Shown here piece after piece: positions 24,251 to 35,068 of a DNA stretch of 64,000 nt. The translations under genes and the position numbers were made by a program. Numbering within the stretch: position 1 is the stretch's first letter; every line of letters begins with the position of its first letter. Below the pieces are notes generated by a model. The model ran no database searches. It was not told where the DNA came from and saw only the letters and a program-made list of their open reading frames with translations. The stretch lies in NCBI GenBank assembly GCA_947359465.1, contig OX375872.1, positions 136,450,011-136,514,010 of the forward strand, in the 5' to 3' direction. The stretch is from Metellina segmentata (Eukaryota > Arthropoda > Arachnida > Araneae > Tetragnathidae).

Positions 24251-24604
24251 GTTCAAGTTGGTAGCAGTAAGCTGTAAAATGTCACAAAAATAAATTAAAG
24301 CAATTAATCACTCGATAAAACTAAAAAAATCGATTAGGCTGTATCGGAGCACGGTCACAAAGTTTTACGGGATTACGTTTCGTTAACGTAGAGTATTTAT
24401 TTGGGTAATAAACGAAAGAAAGAAAAATCCAGTAGTCCATTCGGTGTTTATCGAAAGCTGATGAGTTACTTCTGCGTAGAGTATGTATGATGGGTTTCTG
24501 CTTGGATTTTGTCAACGAGTATGTGTTGACAATATAAAACTTTTCAGCTGCGATTCAAAGTTTCACATAAAACACTGCACAAGTTTCACTTGTAGTGTCT
24601 CACG

Positions 24605-24652
24605 ACTCTTTCCCTTCGGAGGTTGATTCAAGACCGTCTCCAATAGCCCGTT
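24605..24652 (+). mobile_element. SINE-A 3' scrap
   Basis: 'gactctttcccttcggaggt' and 'ccaatagcccgttgtg' match the body. It stops at the start of the 24653 duplication block. Confidence 0.7.
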
Positions 24653-24964
24653 GTGTAAACAACACAGTAAGAATACGCAGACAAACCTTCTAAAGAATTT
24701 CTTCAGAGATAATGTTAAAGAATTTATAAGATGATGCTTCAAACAAACTGCTGTAAATAATGAATCATCTTCAACAATTTGTTTATTATCACATCACTTG
24801 GAGCCAGAATTCCAGATTTATTTAAGAAATAAAAGTCTTGTTTTTTATTGAATCATAAATAGTGTTGGATAGCAAAATATCTTTATTTAAGTGTACATTT
24901 CACATAATTTTATATTGTCTTCAATTTAAGTTGTTTATATAACCTATATGTTTTTTACCCCTCC
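24653..24964 (+). repeat. Dispersed duplication block, copy 1
   Basis: Collinear with 35382-35726. Shared pieces are 'gtaaacaacacagtaag', 'caaactgctgtaaataatga', 'tgttttttattgaa' and 'tatataacctatatgttt'. In both places the block runs into the start of a SINE-A, so block plus SINE was copied as one unit. Confidence 0.85.
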
Positions 24965-25076
24965 ATACTGGAGCCCCGGTATCCTTGATGGCAGAGTAAC
25001 GGAATTGCAGCCGGATGGTTGCGAGTTCGAATCTAACCAACGACCGTCGTGTAGATAGGAGGATGGTAATAGGGAT

Positions 25077-25763
25077 TAGAGATGCGACATCGATGGCGAT
25101 GTTTTGAAAACATGGATGCATTTTTTAAAAACATCGATGTTTTTAACATTGATGTATTGGAGTCGATGTTTTTGTAACATCGATATTTATACTAATAGAT
25201 GTTTTTACGCTGTCGATGTTTTATTTTTAAATGAAAAAAGTACCGCTATAAAAATTTAAAAGATAACCTAGTAGCATTATTTTCATAATCAGCAAATTGA
25301 ACAAATTTTTAGACCAAAGTGGCCAAGGGGGAAGGGTTTGAAATGTAGGGATGCGACATCGATGTCAATGTTTTCAAAACATTGATGTTTTTAAAAAACC
25401 TCGATGTATTGGAGCCGATGTCGCTTCACTAGTTGCTTAACCAGTTTTAAAAAATGGGAATAAAAGTTTAAATAGACTGAATTTTAAAAGCATCGATGGT
25501 TTGGGGGCGATGTATTATCAACGTCGATGTTTTAATTTTGAACATAGAAGTTTAAAAACATCGATGTTTTGCTGTCGATGTAGCATTATTAGTTGCTAAA
25601 CCAGTTTTAAGAAATGGGGGGAAAAAAGTTTAAATTCACTGAATTTTAAAGACATCGATGTTTAAAAACATCGATGTTTTTGGGGCGATGTATTATCAAT
25701 ATTGATGTTTTTGGGGCGATGTATTATCAACATCGATGTTTTGCTGTCAATGTCGCATCACTA
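25077..25763 (+). mobile_element. hAT-derived non-autonomous element
   Basis: It begins tagagatgcgacatcgatgg and ends gtcgcatcacta. A second TIR-like start (tagggatgcgacatcgatgt) lies at 25348. The internal units are relatives of the 144-bp satellite at 17460-18635. No clean target duplication was found. Confidence 0.85.
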
Positions 25764-26233
25764 CTAAGAATGCGACGTCGACAGCAAAACATCGATTTTC
25801 AAAATTAAAACATCGATGCTGACAATACATCGCCCAAAAACCATCGTCGTTTTTAAACATCACTGTATTTAAACGTTTTCCCCCATTTCTTAAAACTGGT
25901 GTAGCAACCTCAAACATTAATGTTCGCCGGGGATGGAGGATATTTAATTAGTTATTTGCCGTTTTTATTAATTTATAAGTAGGACTTTTTTTTAACTCTG
26001 TCAAGTTAAGTAAATAAAAATTAATAGGAACAATTAACAATTTTTTTTAAATTGAATAGTATAAAACAATTTAATATTTGCAACAATTTGACATAGGAAC
26101 TTCTAACTATAGGTATAATTAGGTAGGCTAACTATAGGCTTATTATTAATAATTTATTAACTTATGGGGGAAAAACACAACAGACTTATTTTTTATTTAC
26201 CGTAAATAAAAAATATTGTGGCCAATTATTATA

Positions 26234-27813
26234 CTGCTATGAAAAAAACTATTTTTTTCGAGCCCTGACACCATTCGTGCTGATTCTTATGTACAATGAC
26301 CTCCTGAATCCGAATATGACCCCCATTTCCCCATTGCGTAACGTTTTCTGGGGACGCACTCCCTATGTTTATCACTTTTCGATATAATTTTATGGACATA
26401 AACTTGATTTGGAGTCGGGAAGAAGTTTATTTTAACCACTAAATTTCTTCTGAAGGTTCTTCTAGCAAGGATGGAGATTTGGGGGAATTTGTCCCCTTAA
26501 ATTGTAAAAAAAATCATCAAAAATGATCGTTTTTTCTGGGGGTTTTCGCAATTTTGTCATTTATTTTCAACATATTCCAGCTTTTTGCCCCCCTTTTCCT
26601 CCCCCAAACACCCCCAACTAAAACAAATATATAGCAACAATTTGGGCTAAAAGCTGATGAGGGGGAGAGGTCCCGAATCCTTCGCAAGAAAGTTTGTAAG
26701 ATTCACTGTACGACGATGGCGCTCTCAATAACTCGCGTGCTTCGTGGTTTGCGCAGGAATTTTCATGCTTTGACAAGTTTAAACTTACATTGCTTTTATC
26801 ACTATAGTTGTATACTGTAATCGTTATCTTCCCTCTTTACATCTTTTGCGATCGTAGTCAACTTTTCGTATTCTTGGCGGAGATTCTGTGTTTCCAAGTT
26901 GTTTAGATTGTGTAAAACGGTCCAAATTTTTTAGCTCTGGCTTTTTTAAAGTAAATCACAGTACGTGAGAGTAAGTTGTGATTAATACCGAGCATTTATT
27001 TACTGTTTAATTATGCCACGCGAGTGTAAAACTCATCCCGATAGCTTCTGCTATGTTTCGGTGATTCGACTTAAAAATGTAACGAAAACCCTTTTTCCGC
27101 TTCTTAAAACTGCTGATCAATATTTTACTTTGACTGTCAAGTTGGCGATCAGGACAAGGATTGTGCTCAAAACTTTGAAAGTCCTGCAAAAGTAACAATC
27201 TGTGAGATGGCTAAACCATGGGCACAGCAAATAGCATTGATTTGCGGGTACCTGTGAGCCATTTGATCAAGCCACTGTAACAAGTAGTGCAGAAAAACTT
27301 TGGAGCCCAATCTTTGTCCTGATCGCCAACTTGAACAACAAAATTCCTGCGTAAACCACGAAGCGCGTGAGTCAAGAGCGGGTGTTTGGGGGAGAAAAAG
27401 AGGGTGTTAGGGTGTTTGGGGGAGGAAAAGGGTGGCTGGGAGCTGGAATATAAAGAAAATAAATGAAGAAATTGCGAAAAAAAACAGAAAAAAACTATAA
27501 TTTTTAATGATTTTTTTTTAATTTAAGGACACAAATCCCCCCAAATCTCCCTCCTTGCTACAAATGTTCATGTTTTGAGCTTTTCAGCTCTCTAGCCCCT
27601 CAGAAGAAATTTAATGGTTAAAATAAACCTTTTCCCTACTCCAAATCAAATTTATGTCCATAAAATTGTATCGAAAAATGATAAACATAGGGGGTGCGTC
27701 CCCAGAATACGGTATGTGATGGTGAAAACGGGTGGCATTTTCGGATTCAGGAGGTCATTTTACATAAGAATCAGCAGGAATGGTGTCGGGGCTGATTTTG
27801 ATGCAGAGCACTG
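26234..27813. mobile_element. Long-inverted-repeat transposon, 1580 bp, perfect 8-bp target duplication
   Basis: ttattata flanks both sides (26226-26233 and 27814-27821). The two arms, about 26255-26780 and 27300-27810, are inverted repeats hundreds of bp long. For example, 'ccctgacaccattcgtgctg' pairs with the complement of 'cagcaggaatggtgtcgggg'. The centre holds pieces of one gene in both orientations (see next). The duplication length and the end 'cagtgct' resemble hAT, but the superfamily is not proven. Confidence 0.85.
27013..27336. pseudogene. Fragments of one gene in opposite orientations, conserved unnamed family
   Basis: On the + strand, 27013-27165 encodes MPRECKTHPDSFCYV and, after a frameshift, a degraded CQVGDQDKDCA. 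On the minus strand, 27336 down to 27225 encodes VQVGDQDKDWAPKFFCTTCY then SGLIKWLTGT and MLFAVPM. The GDQDKDWAP stretch occurs in both orientations, so the inverted arms extend into the gene. From memory, proteins with FCYVCG..., GDQDK.WAPH.CC and ..FAVPM..W... are numerous and unnamed in arthropod predictions. I cannot verify this here and assign no function. Confidence 0.6.
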
Positions 27814-27854
27814 TTATTATAGGCCCAATATATTTGTTATATACATTTAAAAAA

Positions 27855-27985
27855 AAATAAGTTTGTTAACTTTCTCCACGTTAAGCCGACTTCTGTTTTC
27901 ACCACTTCGGGAAAAAACTCTTTTTGATAGGACAGATGTCGAAATCACTGACAAATACTTAGTTGCACGGTTATTTTTTAAATTT
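27855..27985 (-). pseudogene. hAT transposase C-terminal remnant, minus strand
   Basis: Read on the minus strand it gives RATKYLSVISTSVLSKRVFS, then RSGENRSRLNVEKVN and KLIF, the hATC signature. It lies inside the inverted hAT element, between the long-TIR insertion and SINE-B. Confidence 0.85.
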
Positions 27986-27990
27986 TTTTA

Positions 27991-28314
27991 GCCGACCAAC
28001 CGGTATAGTGGTTGAGGTGTTAGTCTTTTAATCGGAAGGTTCCTGGTTCGAATCCTGGTCCGGGCATGGATGTTTGTAAGCGTATGGTGTAGCGGCGGCT
28101 GGTGCACCTTAAATCTGTCGTGGCCGAAAGTCCTCACGTTGGGTTGATGTGGAAGTGTGGAGAGTGGGGTGCCAGCTCAGGTGTTTCTTCGTCATTTGAC
28201 CGTGGTTCAAAATTATGAGGCGTTGTCTTCGGATCTTTCCCTTAAGAGACTGTCCCCGGACCATCGTCAATAGCCCGTTGTGTTGCTCTCGTACGACTTT
28301 AACTAAATTACCAA
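27991..28314 (+). mobile_element. SINE-B, full-length copy
   Basis: The tRNA-like head is gccgaccaaccggtatagtg with A-box-like 'tatagtggttgaggtgtt' and B-box 'ggttcgaatcctgg'. Then follow a linker 'atggatgtttgtaagcgtat', the body shared with SINE-A ('catttgaccgtggttcaaaa', 'atagcccgttgtgttgctc') and a tail 'aactaaattacc'. The 5' and 3' head ends do not pair as a tRNA acceptor stem, so this is not a tRNA gene. Confidence 0.93.
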
Positions 28315-28854
28315 TTTTAATTTTTTACAATGGTAACTTTTCTTTAAAAAAAAAATACGTAAAAATATCAACAATGTAAAAACATCGGCTCCAATAAATG
28401 GATGGTAAATAAATCTATTTTTTTTTATAAAACATCAATGTTTTGAAAACATCGATATCGATGTCGCATCCTTACTTTTCAGACCCTTCATCCTTGGCTA
28501 CTTTGGTCTTTCAGTTTGTTCAATTTACTAATAATGAAAATTACGCTACACGTTTTTTTTTTTTTTTAATTTTTATGATGGTACTTTTTTCATTTAAAAA
28601 TAAAACATCGACAAGTATAAAAATCGCAGTTAAAAAAAACATCGGCTGCAATACATCGATGGTAAATAAATCGATTTTTTGAAAGCATCGACATCGATGT
28701 CACCATCCCTAGTTTAAAGCTCATGTCATCTGACCGTGGTTCAAAACTACATTATGTTGTCCTCGGATCTTTCCTTTCGAGTTTGATCCCGAACAGTCTT
28801 CAAAATACAGCTGTATTTCTCACAAGTGTCGTTAATTAAAATACCTACCTACAG

Positions 28855-29140
28855 AATATTTCACTTCTTTAAGATATAATTATTTGGAACTGTTCTATTT
28901 TTCCTTTCCTTGAAATAGAATCTAATGGAACCCCATTCTGTGAAATAGAAGTTTCTGGGGAAATTATATTGCTCCTGTCGTATAGATGAAATCCTTTGGA
29001 ATGATTCTTCTGCTCCTTTTCTTAGAATAGAATTCTTTGAAGATATTAAATTGGTCCAGAGGGTCAAAATTTATTCGAAGTCATGCATGGAAGGCTGCAA
29101 GTTGAAAAGAGGAATTATGCAAGTGAATCTCTCTAAGAGT
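28855..29140 (-). mobile_element. M-family element, copy 4
   Basis: The core is 'tttccttgaaatagaatcta', 'tggaa' and 'ttctattgctcc'. It ends with 'gaagtcatgcatggaaggct', 'gcaagttg', 'ggaattatgcaagtga' and 'ctctaagagttaa', the reversed head and terminus. Confidence 0.8.
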
Positions 29141-29265
29141 TAATACTTTTCAGTAGCAAAAATGTGCTTTAACAGACTGATATAAATTTTGAAAATTAAT
29201 GACTGAATACAATGAAATTGAGAAACAAATTATAAAGTGTTTAATATTTGAACCATCCATTAAAT

Positions 29266-29419
29266 CAGGGCTCGAAATACCCGGGTGCACAGGTGCACTG
29301 TGCACATGAAAATAAAATTTTGCACCTAAATTTTTCTCGCTAGGTGCATGCCATGCACCTAAATTAAAAACTTAGGTGCACCTTGTGCACCTGAATTAAA
29401 AAATCTATTTCGAGGCCTG
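29266..29419. mobile_element. 154-bp hAT-type MITE with perfect 8-bp target duplication
   Basis: cattaaat flanks both sides (29258-29265 and 29420-29427). The ends are cagggctcgaaata and tatttcgaggcctg, inverted repeats with one mismatch. The inside is packed with palindromic GGTGCAC and GTGCAC motifs. CAG-type termini with 8-bp duplications fit hAT. Confidence 0.93.
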
Positions 29420-29429
29420 CATTAAATGA

Positions 29430-30255
29430 AAAGTAAAGAATTATTTCATTTGTGATCACTCACCAAGTGATGCAAAACTGTTTTCTGCATTAAATAATTT
29501 CTTCGAAAAAGCTTTAGATGACTTAATTTGTTCATGATCGTAAGATCACTGAACGCCATAACCAAAACATTAAAACAAATGCAACATTTCAAACACCTCA
29601 AAGATGGCGAATCTCCAAAGGAAGAATTAATAGTCAAAAACAATCTACATATCTAAGCTTTAATGATGATTGCGATTAAAATATCTCTCCACCTAAATGA
29701 GATTTCTAAATATTTGTAAAACTTCCTAAAGAAAGGATACTTAACTTGCGCCATAGCTATATCAATACATACTTATACCATACCTCCCCACGATCAAATT
29801 CGGGAAATGAGTTTTTTTCGGAATTGTCTCTCAAATTTACGAAAGGCAATTCTAAATATAATGCAATGTGTTTCCAGTCATCAATCCTCAAGTTTTACCT
29901 TATTTCTTTATTTCTAATGCCCCTCTGGCGTCATTTAAATATTCCCTCAACGAAAGTAATCCATAACTTATTCTCTGAGAATACCATCCTGTGTGAGAAA
30001 TTTCCATTCTTTTGCAGAAAGTTTTTGATTTACTCGGGATTTCTCTTCTTTTCGGGGTTTGTATTTGGAAGTGAATATTTCTTAATGCGATAGATCTCAT
30101 TTCTTCGTGAAATTGTTCGTGGTTCGAGATAAATGTGTCGTAGTTGTGTGTTCAGCTCTCAGGTGGAAAATAAGTCGATAATTTTAATTTTTTTCCTTCA
30201 TGTGCTTTTAAGCTAAAGTGTGCGGTAGATGTTGCTTTGATTGTATCCCGAATGT
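29430..30255. other. Unannotated DNA
   Basis: Short open frames on both strands have no recognisable domain. Confidence 0.35.
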
Positions 30256-30259
30256 CACA

Positions 30260-30972
30260 CTCCTCGTGATTTTCTCGATGAGGTATCTTATCTTTAGCAA
30301 ACATCGCTAGATCTTCATGGATGAAATATTTCATCTCTAGAAAACCTCACTAAATTTTCATGGATGAAATACCATGTCTCTAGAAAACCTCACTAGATCT
30401 TCATGGATGAAATATCTCGCCTATAGAAAACCTCACTAGATCTTCATTTATGGAATATCTCGCCTATAGAAAATCTCGCTAGATCTTTATGGATGAACTG
30501 TCTCGTCTTAAGCAAACCTCACTAGATCGTCATGGATGGAATATCTTGTCTTTAGCAAACCTCACTATATTTACATGAATGAAATGTCTCGTATTTAGCA
30601 AACCTCACTAGATCTTCATGGATAAAATATCTGTTCGTTAGAAAACCTCACTAGATCTTCATGGATAAAATATCTGTTCGTTAGAAAACCTCACTAGATC
30701 TTCATGGATGAAATATTTCGTCTCTAGAGAACCTCACTAGATCTTCAGGGATAAAATAAATCGTCTTTAGAAAACCTCACTAGATCGTCATGGACAAAAT
30801 ATCTATTCTTCAGCAAAGCTGACCTATCTTGATGTTCCGGATATTATTAGAAAAGCTGACCGTATCTTCATATTGTCAAAAAAAACGGCACTTACATGAT
30901 AACCGGATATCTCGTTTTGAAACATTGGTCAGATATTGATGAACGGATATCTTGTCGAAACCACAAAAAGGG
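30260..30972. mobile_element. FB-family element, copy 3, ~42-bp tandem core
   Basis: About twelve units of 'aaacctcactagatcttcat' plus 'ggatgaaatatctcgtctct' occur, with the strongest array at 30330-30790. The right end 'ggatatcttgtcgaaaccac' and 'gggtta' matches other FB copies. The left end is decayed. Confidence 0.85.
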
Positions 30973-31024
30973 TTACTGACCAAAACATTTCTAAACAATC
31001 CCCATTCTTCCCTGGTTGTAGAAT

Positions 31025-31290
31025 AGCTCATTTTTACATTTTTAAAGGCATATGTTAGGTAATTTTTTCATTTTTAGGTCATTTGAACATTTTTTTTTAA
31101 ATCACTTTTTTCACATATTTCAAGTAATTTTCTTTCATATTTTAAGCCAGTTTTTTGAAAATTTGGGAAAGTCATTTTTAAGTCAATTTACATTTTAAGC
31201 CATTTATTTCACAAGTTTTTTTTTCATATTTTTAGGTAATTTCTACACATTTAAAATCTTTTTTTGCAAATTTTAGGTCATATTTTTACA
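31025..31290. repeat. Degenerate minisatellite, ~35-bp T-rich unit
   Basis: 'ttttaggtcatttttacat'-like units recur about eight times with decay. Confidence 0.65.
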
Positions 31291-32395
31291 TTTCCACGAC
31301 ACTTTAATCACATATTCGACCATAGATCAACAAAATCGAATCCGAGCTCAGATCATAAACTTTGATTGCTAAGTTAATAGACAAAACTCTGAATGATTGG
31401 CCAACAAAAGAACAACACTTTAAAAGCTAACGCAATTTCCTCCTATCTAAAAAATGTACCTGTCACACTCTACACCCAAATGAATAAAAACGCAAACAAG
31501 GATATACATACACTAATTTATCACTTCTTACTTCAAAGGAAAGAAAACTCAAAGTAAATTATAAAACAGCTGATTTTTCTCCTAATTTGACAAACGATTT
31601 CAATTAAAGAAAAATGCGCTGTTATGATACTCACGAAATACGTGCAGTCATAATTTTTCATTTACTCAATTTTTTCATGTCTATTTAACGACACTACTGC
31701 AATCACGAAAAATGAATTACGCACTTTAAGTAATCTTTACCATCTTTATCGCCCTAAAAAATGCATCCCGGCGTATATGTAGAAGAAATATTTAACTTTA
31801 TACGTGAAAATGAGGATTCTTAATGACATAACTGTGTAAAACAGTTTATTTTTTTCTGCTGTGGAACTGTTCTTTACTTTGTAATCAAAGGCTTCCGTGC
31901 TGAGCAAGCTAATATAACACGGTTAATCATTTTTGTATATTTTGGGAACTCTTTTAGGAGAGCCCCCTTTCACCTTTAGTAAGGAACTGTGTTTGTAGAT
32001 CCATTTTAAAAAGATTGAAACATGAATCGTGTTGAAAGGGAGACTGGTTTTTAGATATAATGAATAAAGTATGCATTAGTTCCTACGTCATTAAAATACG
32101 AGACGCTTCGGTACGAAATTTGGAAACTAAGTTTGTCTACTGAACTGTTGAAGATGGGATCATTTGGGTTATTGTAATAGAAGTTTTATTTTATTCAAGA
32201 GAATCATAACTTATTATAAATATATTTAAGTTTTAAAATTTTTTAATTAATTTCATCTGCATACTTTTAATAATAATGGTACATAATTACACTACTGTGA
32301 CGATGTATAACATAATCTACTTCATTTTTAATTTTTATACGTTACTTAGCTTAAATAATAAGCTACTCTATGCCTACAAACAAACACGTTTCTTT
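31291..32395. other. AT-rich DNA, nothing recognised
   Basis: No coding, RNA or repeat feature was recognised. Confidence 0.4.
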
Positions 32396-32399
32396 CGTG

Positions 32400-33105
32400 T
32401 AACCTTCCTGATGGTTTGTTTTGATGAAGTATCTCGTCATTAGAAAAACTGACTAAATCTTCATGAGCGAGATATATCGTGAAACCACTTAACGGGTTGA
32501 TTTATAGAAAGCATTGAAATATTTAAGTGCTACTATCTGACGTTTTTATCGCCCTGGTGGTTGTATGGTCGATGTATTTCGTCATTATCAAAATTGACCA
32601 GATCTTGATGGACGAGTTTCTTTTCTGTAACCTTCCTGATGGTTGTTATGATGAAGTATCTCGTCATTAGAAAACTGACCAGATCTTGAGGGACGAGATA
32701 TCTCGTCTTTCGAAGAAAACTGATCATATCTTGATTCTCTTTCGAAGAAAACTGACCAGGTCTTGTTCTCGTTCTCATAATAAACCGGCAATATCTTAAT
32801 AACGAGGTATCTCGTCATTAGCAAAATTTTTCAGATCATGGTGGGGGGGTATCTAGGCGGTATCTTAACGAATTGATATATAGAAACTATTAAACTATTT
32901 TATTGCTAATATGTGTCGTTTCTAACCCTCCTGGTGGTTGTCTCGACGAGATACTTCGTTATTAGCAAAACTGACCAGACCTGATGAACGAGATATCTCG
33001 TCTAAAGGAAAATTGGTCAGATCTGGATGGACGAGATATCTCGTCTAAAAGAAAATTGGTCAGATGCACGAGATGTCTTGTCGAAACAACCTAGACAATT
33101 AAATT
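32400..33105. mobile_element. Three tandem FB-family elements
   Basis: Left ends are at 32400 (taaccttcctgatggtt), 32548 (atcgccctggtggttg) and 32932 (taaccctcctggtggttg). The spacers 'ttgatttatagaaa...' (32496) and 'ttgatatatagaaact' (32873) are also similar, so element plus spacer was duplicated. Cores carry 'gaccagatcttgatggacga' and 'gagatatctcgtc'. The first copy is a ~100-bp minimal form. Confidence 0.82.
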
Positions 33106-33194
33106 AAATTAAATTAATTGTTACTTTCAACCCTTTGTAAACTTCACGAGATTTCCTAGTATTGCCTAGTAGTATGTGATTTTCCCTCGCACTT

Positions 33195-33325
33195 CACCTA
33201 ATGATTAAATTACCACATCGATTGGTGGAAAGAATCCAAAGACAGAGTCAATTGGTCAAGATCAAAACTAGTTAGAAGTAATGCAGGAGAGACTGCATGT
33301 CGCACAACGGATATATGCATGGTAA
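33195..33325 (-). mobile_element. M-family head fragment
   Basis: 'caattggtcaagatcaaaac', 'agttagaagtaatgcaggag' and 'agactgcatg' match the reversed M head. Almost no core remains. Confidence 0.6.
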
Positions 33326-33544
33326 CTGCTTAACTTTCTTCTTGTTACTGTGATGACATTTCGTTGAATTGTTATGTAATTTACCTTGGGTGCATTTGTC
33401 TCTTCCTTGTCAGTAAAGCTTTCGTCCCACATCTTTGCTAAATGATTCTTGAGCCATATAATCACACACCAACCCCTTTATTTAGAAACTGGCAACAACA
33501 TTGTCATTGATTCTGTTTAACCAATCTAACTTGTATGCAGGTTA

Positions 33545-34135
33545 AGGTGTATGTATACACTAAAAATCACAAAAATCGACTAGAATAACTTCTTTTTTCA
33601 ACTACTTGAAAATATTTTCCTACTTCTTAGTTTTCAAACAATACCAAGATCTTGTAAATATTCGAAGTAGTTTTCTGGTTACAAAAGTTTTCGTTAAGTA
33701 CTGTCACCACGTTAAAAACATGTTTCCAAAATTTAAAATCGATTTCGGAAGAACTGTGTTTTTACGGTATGGATGTTTTGTTCATACTGGGATAACTCAA
33801 CAATGAATTGATCTGTTATAGTTACTTTTGTATCATTATGAACTATTATAGTTCCATTTGTATCATTATGATCTATTATAGTTGCATTTGTATCATTATG
33901 ATCTATTATAGTTACTTTTGTATCATTATGATCTATTATAGTTACTTTTGTATCATTATGATCTATCATATAGTGTGTATGTTTTGACTCTCAGTCAAAG
34001 TTATTCATCCAGAAATGAAGTAGTTTTAGTTGATTTTGAAATGTTAAATTCCTGAAAAATGTGACTTCGTGAAATACAAGAGTTAAAAACTATTCATTTT
34101 ATCAACATGAATGGAGGTCAAAACAAGAAGAATAG
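33545..34135 (+). repeat. Dispersed repeat D, copy 2
   Basis: Collinear with 5560-6040. This copy contains an internal 30-bp minisatellite expansion where copy 1 has a single unit. Confidence 0.65.
33811..33970. repeat. 30-bp minisatellite, 5 copies
   Basis: The unit is atctattatagttacttttg followed by tatcattatg, and the period is exactly 30. It creates the repeated IDHNDTKVTI frame on the minus strand, which is an artefact. Confidence 0.97.
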
Positions 34136-34198
34136 CGCGTGGGTGTCGTTCAGACTTGAGACACTGAGAAGAGAGGTTCAATGTTAAGCCTGTTGAAA

Positions 34199-34305
34199 AC
34201 GAGGCTTCCTTAGCTCTAAGTATAACTAGGCTTCCTCAGCTCCAAGGATAACTATGCTTCCTTAGCCCTAACGAGAACCAGACTTCCTTAGACTAAATGA
34301 GAGTG
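34199..34305. repeat. ~29-bp minisatellite, 4 copies
   Basis: The unit is 'aggcttccttagctctaagt' plus 'ataact', with variants. Confidence 0.85.
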
Positions 34306-34449
34306 GTCCATCCACAACCTTGTTAAGTATGTTATCAATAAATATTATTTTTGTTACAACAAATTGTGTTAGTTAAAATACTGTCCATTATAGAGCTATC
34401 GGAACAACAGTGTCAGTATTTCCAACAGAAATTGTTCTCAACAAATTGG

Positions 34450-34530
34450 AATTTGTTGAATTTACGTTTCACTGGAGCATCCGGGCTATTGGTGACGTAC
34501 GGTATCAATCCCAATGGGAACGATTTGGTG
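34450..34530 (-). mobile_element. SINE-A 3' fragment
   Basis: 'cgtttcactggagcatccgg', 'gctattggtgacg' and 'tatcaatcccaatggga' match the reversed SINE 3' part. Confidence 0.7.
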
Positions 34531-34564
34531 TTTTCATTAAAATAGAATCATTTTGAAGGATTAC

Positions 34565-34735
34565 TGGGGCCCCGTTGAAGTTTGGAGATTGGGATGCCAG
34601 GTCAAGTGTTGATCTAGTCATATGACCGTGGTTCAAAATTGCGTACGTTGTCCCCGGATTTTTTCCTTAGAGGGTTAAACCCGGACCGTCGTCAATAGCC
34701 CGTTGTGTTGCTCTAGTACGACTTTAATTTTTTTA
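34565..34735 (+). mobile_element. SINE-B-type fragment, head missing
   Basis: 'gtttggagattgggatgcca', 'tgaccgtggttcaaaattgc' and 'gtcaatagcccgttgtgttg' then 'ctctagtacgacttt'. The 'tctagtacga' variant marks the B tail. A further scrap, cccggacagtaacagcccgt to accaactacc, follows at 34751-34803. Confidence 0.8.
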
Positions 34736-34863
34736 AATTATCAAAAATTACCCGGACAGTAACAGCCCGTTGCTTCAGTGCGGTGTTCATTAATTACCAA
34801 CTACCCCATTATCTTACAATATAATCTTTTTGATTTTTCAAATATTCCTAGTTGAATAGTGTG

Positions 34864-35068
34864 TTGGTAGTTGAATTAACCTCGCACTGGAGCAACACTA
34901 TGGCGCTATTGGTGACTGTTCGGATCAATCCCCAATAGAAAGATCCGAGGACGACAGCTAGTAAATTTTGAACCAAGGTCAGATAATAAGATCAATGCCT
35001 TAGCTGACACTCTATTCTCCAAACTTCCACAACGCACCAACGTGACGTAATTTGAGGCCACGTAACGA
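34864..35068 (-). mobile_element. SINE-A copy, head missing
   Basis: 'ttgaattaacctcgcactgg', 'ggatcaatccccaatagaaa', 'gatccgaggacgacagc' and 'ttgaggccacgtaacga'. Confidence 0.85.

Larger units (their letters stand above)
25765..28711 (-). mobile_element. hAT element, inverted, carrying two nested insertions
   Basis: It reads taagaatgcgacgtcgac at its left edge and gatgtcaccatcccta at its right. Internal non-coding sequence at 25900-26230 is the complement of that in the 20546-21626 copy. It is interrupted by a long-TIR element (26234-27813) and SINE-B (27991-28314). The duplicated TIR-like start lies near 28470. It sits back to back with the element at 25077-25763. Confidence 0.85.
24965..28852 (+). 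mobile_element. SINE-A copy split by a hAT composite
   Basis: The 5' part at 24965-25070 includes gagccccggtatcc and the B-box-like gcgagttcgaatctaacc. The 3' part at 28720-28852 includes 'tcatctgaccgtggttcaaa', 'gttgtcctcggatctttcc' and the tail 'atacctacctac'. About 100 bp of the middle are absent between the two parts. Confidence 0.8.

Noticed and set aside
27991..28070. tRNA gene candidate (A- and B-box present)
   Set aside because: The acceptor ends do not pair, and the same head is followed by the same SINE body at 46152 and 53285.
29746..30100. 115- and 66-residue frames on opposite strands
   Set aside because: No domain, no repeat support and no transcription signal. Length is compatible with chance in AT-rich DNA.
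33733..33969. Frame with IDHNDTKVT repeats
   Set aside because: Translation of a 30-bp minisatellite.
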